NCBI GenBank assembly: GCA_905233335.1
Contig: CAJOED010000070.1
Location: forward strand, 1 to 6,725
Source: an uncultured Synergistales bacterium
Lineage (GTDB): Bacteria > Synergistota > Synergistia > Synergistales > Aminobacteriaceae
Direction: 5' to 3'
Length of the DNA stretch: 6,725 bases
Shown: positions 6,191 to 6,725 of the stretch, piece by piece
Position numbering within the stretch: the first letter of the stretch is position 1
Layout of the letters: every line of letters begins with the position of its first letter
Made by a program: the position numbers and the translations under genes
Notes under the pieces: generated by a model
Database searches by the model: none
Told to the model about the DNA's origin: nothing
The model's input: only the letters and a program-made list of their open reading frames with translations

Positions 6191-6261
6191 GAAGGAGAGA
6201 GCTTGAAAGGAGCAGAGATACTCTGACGCTTCAAATTATTGTTAGCGAGAACGGGAATTAG
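6187..6261 (+). CDS. Possible mini-ORF 3 of the leader repeat array (24 residues)
   Basis: A GTG at 6187 overlaps the stop of mini-ORF 2 and reads RRRELERSRDTLTLQIIV and on to a TAG at 6259. The SRDTLTL motif is kept but the tail differs. A second start, TTG at 6204 behind AAGGAG, gives only seven residues because of two extra bases relative to unit 1. Confidence 0.25.
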   Translation: MRRRELERSRDTLTLQIIVSENGN

Positions 6262-6307
6262 TCGGGATACCCTGACGCTTTCTTCTCATGAGGAGGTGAA
6301 AACATGA
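6239..6307 (+). CDS. Possible mini-ORF 4 overlapping the Crp/Fnr-type start (22 residues)
   Basis: The frame contains ISRDTLTLSSHEEVKT and stops with a TGA that overlaps the ATG of the regulator gene (ATGA). The only usual start is a TTG at 6239 with no ribosome site, so independent translation is doubtful. The frame also crosses the regulator's own ribosome site. Confidence 0.25.
   Translation: MLARTGISRDTLTLSSHEEVKT
6291..6298 (+). promoter_or_regulatory. Strong Shine-Dalgarno of the Crp/Fnr-type gene
   Basis: AGGAGGTG followed by AAAAC and then ATG gives ideal spacing and fixes the start at 6304. It partly overlaps the near-palindrome CTTCTCATGAGGAG, which could weakly mask it. Confidence 0.75.
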
Positions 6308-6725
6308 GAAACGCAGAAATTTTTTCGGGACTGACAGAGCAGGAATACTCCGCCGCAATGAACACAATCAACGCCGGAACATTCACGTACGCAAAGAACG
6401 AGCTTATACTCACAGCCGGAGACGTAACCGACAAAATCGGCCTTGTGCTTTCCGGGAGCGTCATAATTGAGAGCAGCGACATTCAGGGGAACTCTACGCT
6501 GCTGAACTTGCTGTGCAGGGGTGAACTTTTTGCGGAGAGTTACGCGCTTATTCGTGAGCCTCTTCTCGTTGATGTTCGAGCGAACGAGGACAGCAGAATA
6601 TTATTCCTTCTCGCCGACAATCTTCCTCACAACCTCCTGCGCATAATTGCCCGGAAAAATTTTCACCTTTCACAACGTATCAATACGCGATGGCACGAGA
6701 GATATATCAATCCCGTTCAGCCGAC
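6304..6725 (+). CDS. Crp/Fnr-family transcriptional regulator, N-terminal part (cut by right edge)
   Basis: The 140 visible residues form a cyclic-nucleotide-binding-like beta-barrel: FSGLTEQE (7-14) at the start, LTAGDVTDKIGLVLSGSVII (36-55) covering the first strands, and GELFAESYAL (73-82) at the phosphate-binding cassette position. EDSRILFLL (95-103) follows, then the dimer-helix region NLLRIIARKNFHLSQRI (110-126). The pattern LFAESYAL, in place of the FGExxLL of true cAMP binders, is common in Crp/Fnr regulators of anaerobes, so the effector need not be cAMP. No cysteine cluster of the FNR iron-sulfur type is present. The helix-turn-helix should follow beyond the window. The gene is divergent from flhA and could control it, but nothing here proves this. 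The start is set by the strong ribosome site at 6291-6298. Confidence 0.88.
   Translation, partial: MRNAEIFSGLTEQEYSAAMNTINAGTFTYAKNELILTAGDVTDKIGLVLSGSVIIESSDIQGNSTLLNLLCRGELFAESYALIREPLLVDVRANEDSRILFLLADNLPHNLLRIIARKNFHLSQRINTRWHERYINPVQP

Larger units (their letters stand above)
6059..6300 (+). repeat. Four degenerate ~60-bp tandem repeats in the leader of the Crp/Fnr-type gene
   Basis: Each unit opens with a form of ATTCGTGAG, continues through a purine-rich ribosome-site-like stretch and AGCAGAGATA, and reaches GACGCTT, found at 6101, 6160, 6225 and 6274. The spacings of 59, 65 and 49 show small insertions and deletions. TTC[AT]CAAAAAGA follows in the first two units. Every unit encodes a form of SRDTLTL but in changing frames. 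The first unit also resembles the start of the downstream gene (GAGGTGAGGACGTGAAGAGC against GAGGTGAAAACATGAGAAAC). Confidence 0.75.
5953..6303. other. Divergent intergenic region between flhA and the Crp/Fnr-type gene
   Basis: This 351-nt stretch carries no ordinary gene. From the flhA side it holds an A/T-rich segment (5961-6010), where the flhA promoter should lie. A TAAAAT at 5983-5988 on the minus strand is a possible -10, but there is no convincing -35 17 bases away. Then come a 20-bp inverted repeat, an extended -10 on the plus strand, and the degenerate 60-bp repeat array leading to the regulator gene. No terminator or tRNA is visible. Confidence 0.7.

Noticed and set aside
5959..6234. 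91-residue minus-strand frame across the flhA/regulator gap
   Set aside because: It runs antisense through the leader repeats, has no good ribosome site and a composition set by A/T-rich DNA. It would also occupy the region where the flhA promoter must lie.
6059..6300. CRISPR array
   Set aside because: The repeats are degenerate over their full length with unequal spacing (59, 65, 49) and there are no constant repeats separated by unique spacers. No cas genes are present.

Overview
The window is a piece of a bacterial flagellar/chemotaxis operon on the minus strand, with the start of a divergent plus-strand regulator gene at the right end. Read in the direction of transcription (right to left), the minus-strand order is flhA, a repeat-rich gene of unknown function, a 41-codon gene related to it, flhF, flhG, and the 5' part of cheB, which runs off the left edge. 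The order flhA-flhF-flhG-cheB is that of the long fla/che operons known from Firmicutes and several other phyla. G+C looks close to 50 percent. FlhG carries the N-terminal DQAxxLR motif and FlhF has a long proline-rich linker. A motile anaerobe, possibly Synergistota or a Clostridia-like lineage, would fit, but the window does not fix the phylum.

From flhA to flhG the genes are packed almost without gaps: 1 nt between flhA and the repeat gene, an 11-nt overlap to the 41-codon gene, a 4-nt ATGA overlap to flhF, and 5 nt to flhG. They are probably co-transcribed and translationally coupled. FlhA is the export-gate membrane protein, FlhF the SRP-type GTPase that sets flagellum position, FlhG its MinD-like partner ATPase, and CheB the chemoreceptor methylesterase. 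cheB is set apart by 106 nt containing a good sigma-70 promoter (CTGACA-N16-TATAAT), a strong but distant Shine-Dalgarno, a mini-ORF and a hairpin that could bring the ribosome site to the start codon.

The least ordinary part of the operon lies between flhA and flhF. A 237-residue protein is built from two alternating modules (a VNLYRPTE..DDVI type and a YSRTAQAL..SGHNDAV type), including a 90-bp DNA repeat that is 89 percent identical. The following 41-residue protein is one free-standing copy of the last module. The two genes lie in different frames and are joined at a G7-A-G6 tract. Loss of one G would fuse them into one longer protein.

The 351 nt between flhA and the divergent gene hold a 20-bp near-perfect inverted repeat, a candidate extended -10 promoter, and four degenerate copies of a roughly 60-bp unit. 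The units encode related mini-peptides in shifting frames, with overlapping stop/start codons, and resemble the ribosome-binding site and first codons of the plus-strand gene. That gene encodes the N-terminal cyclic-nucleotide-binding-like domain of a Crp/Fnr-family regulator and is cut by the right edge.
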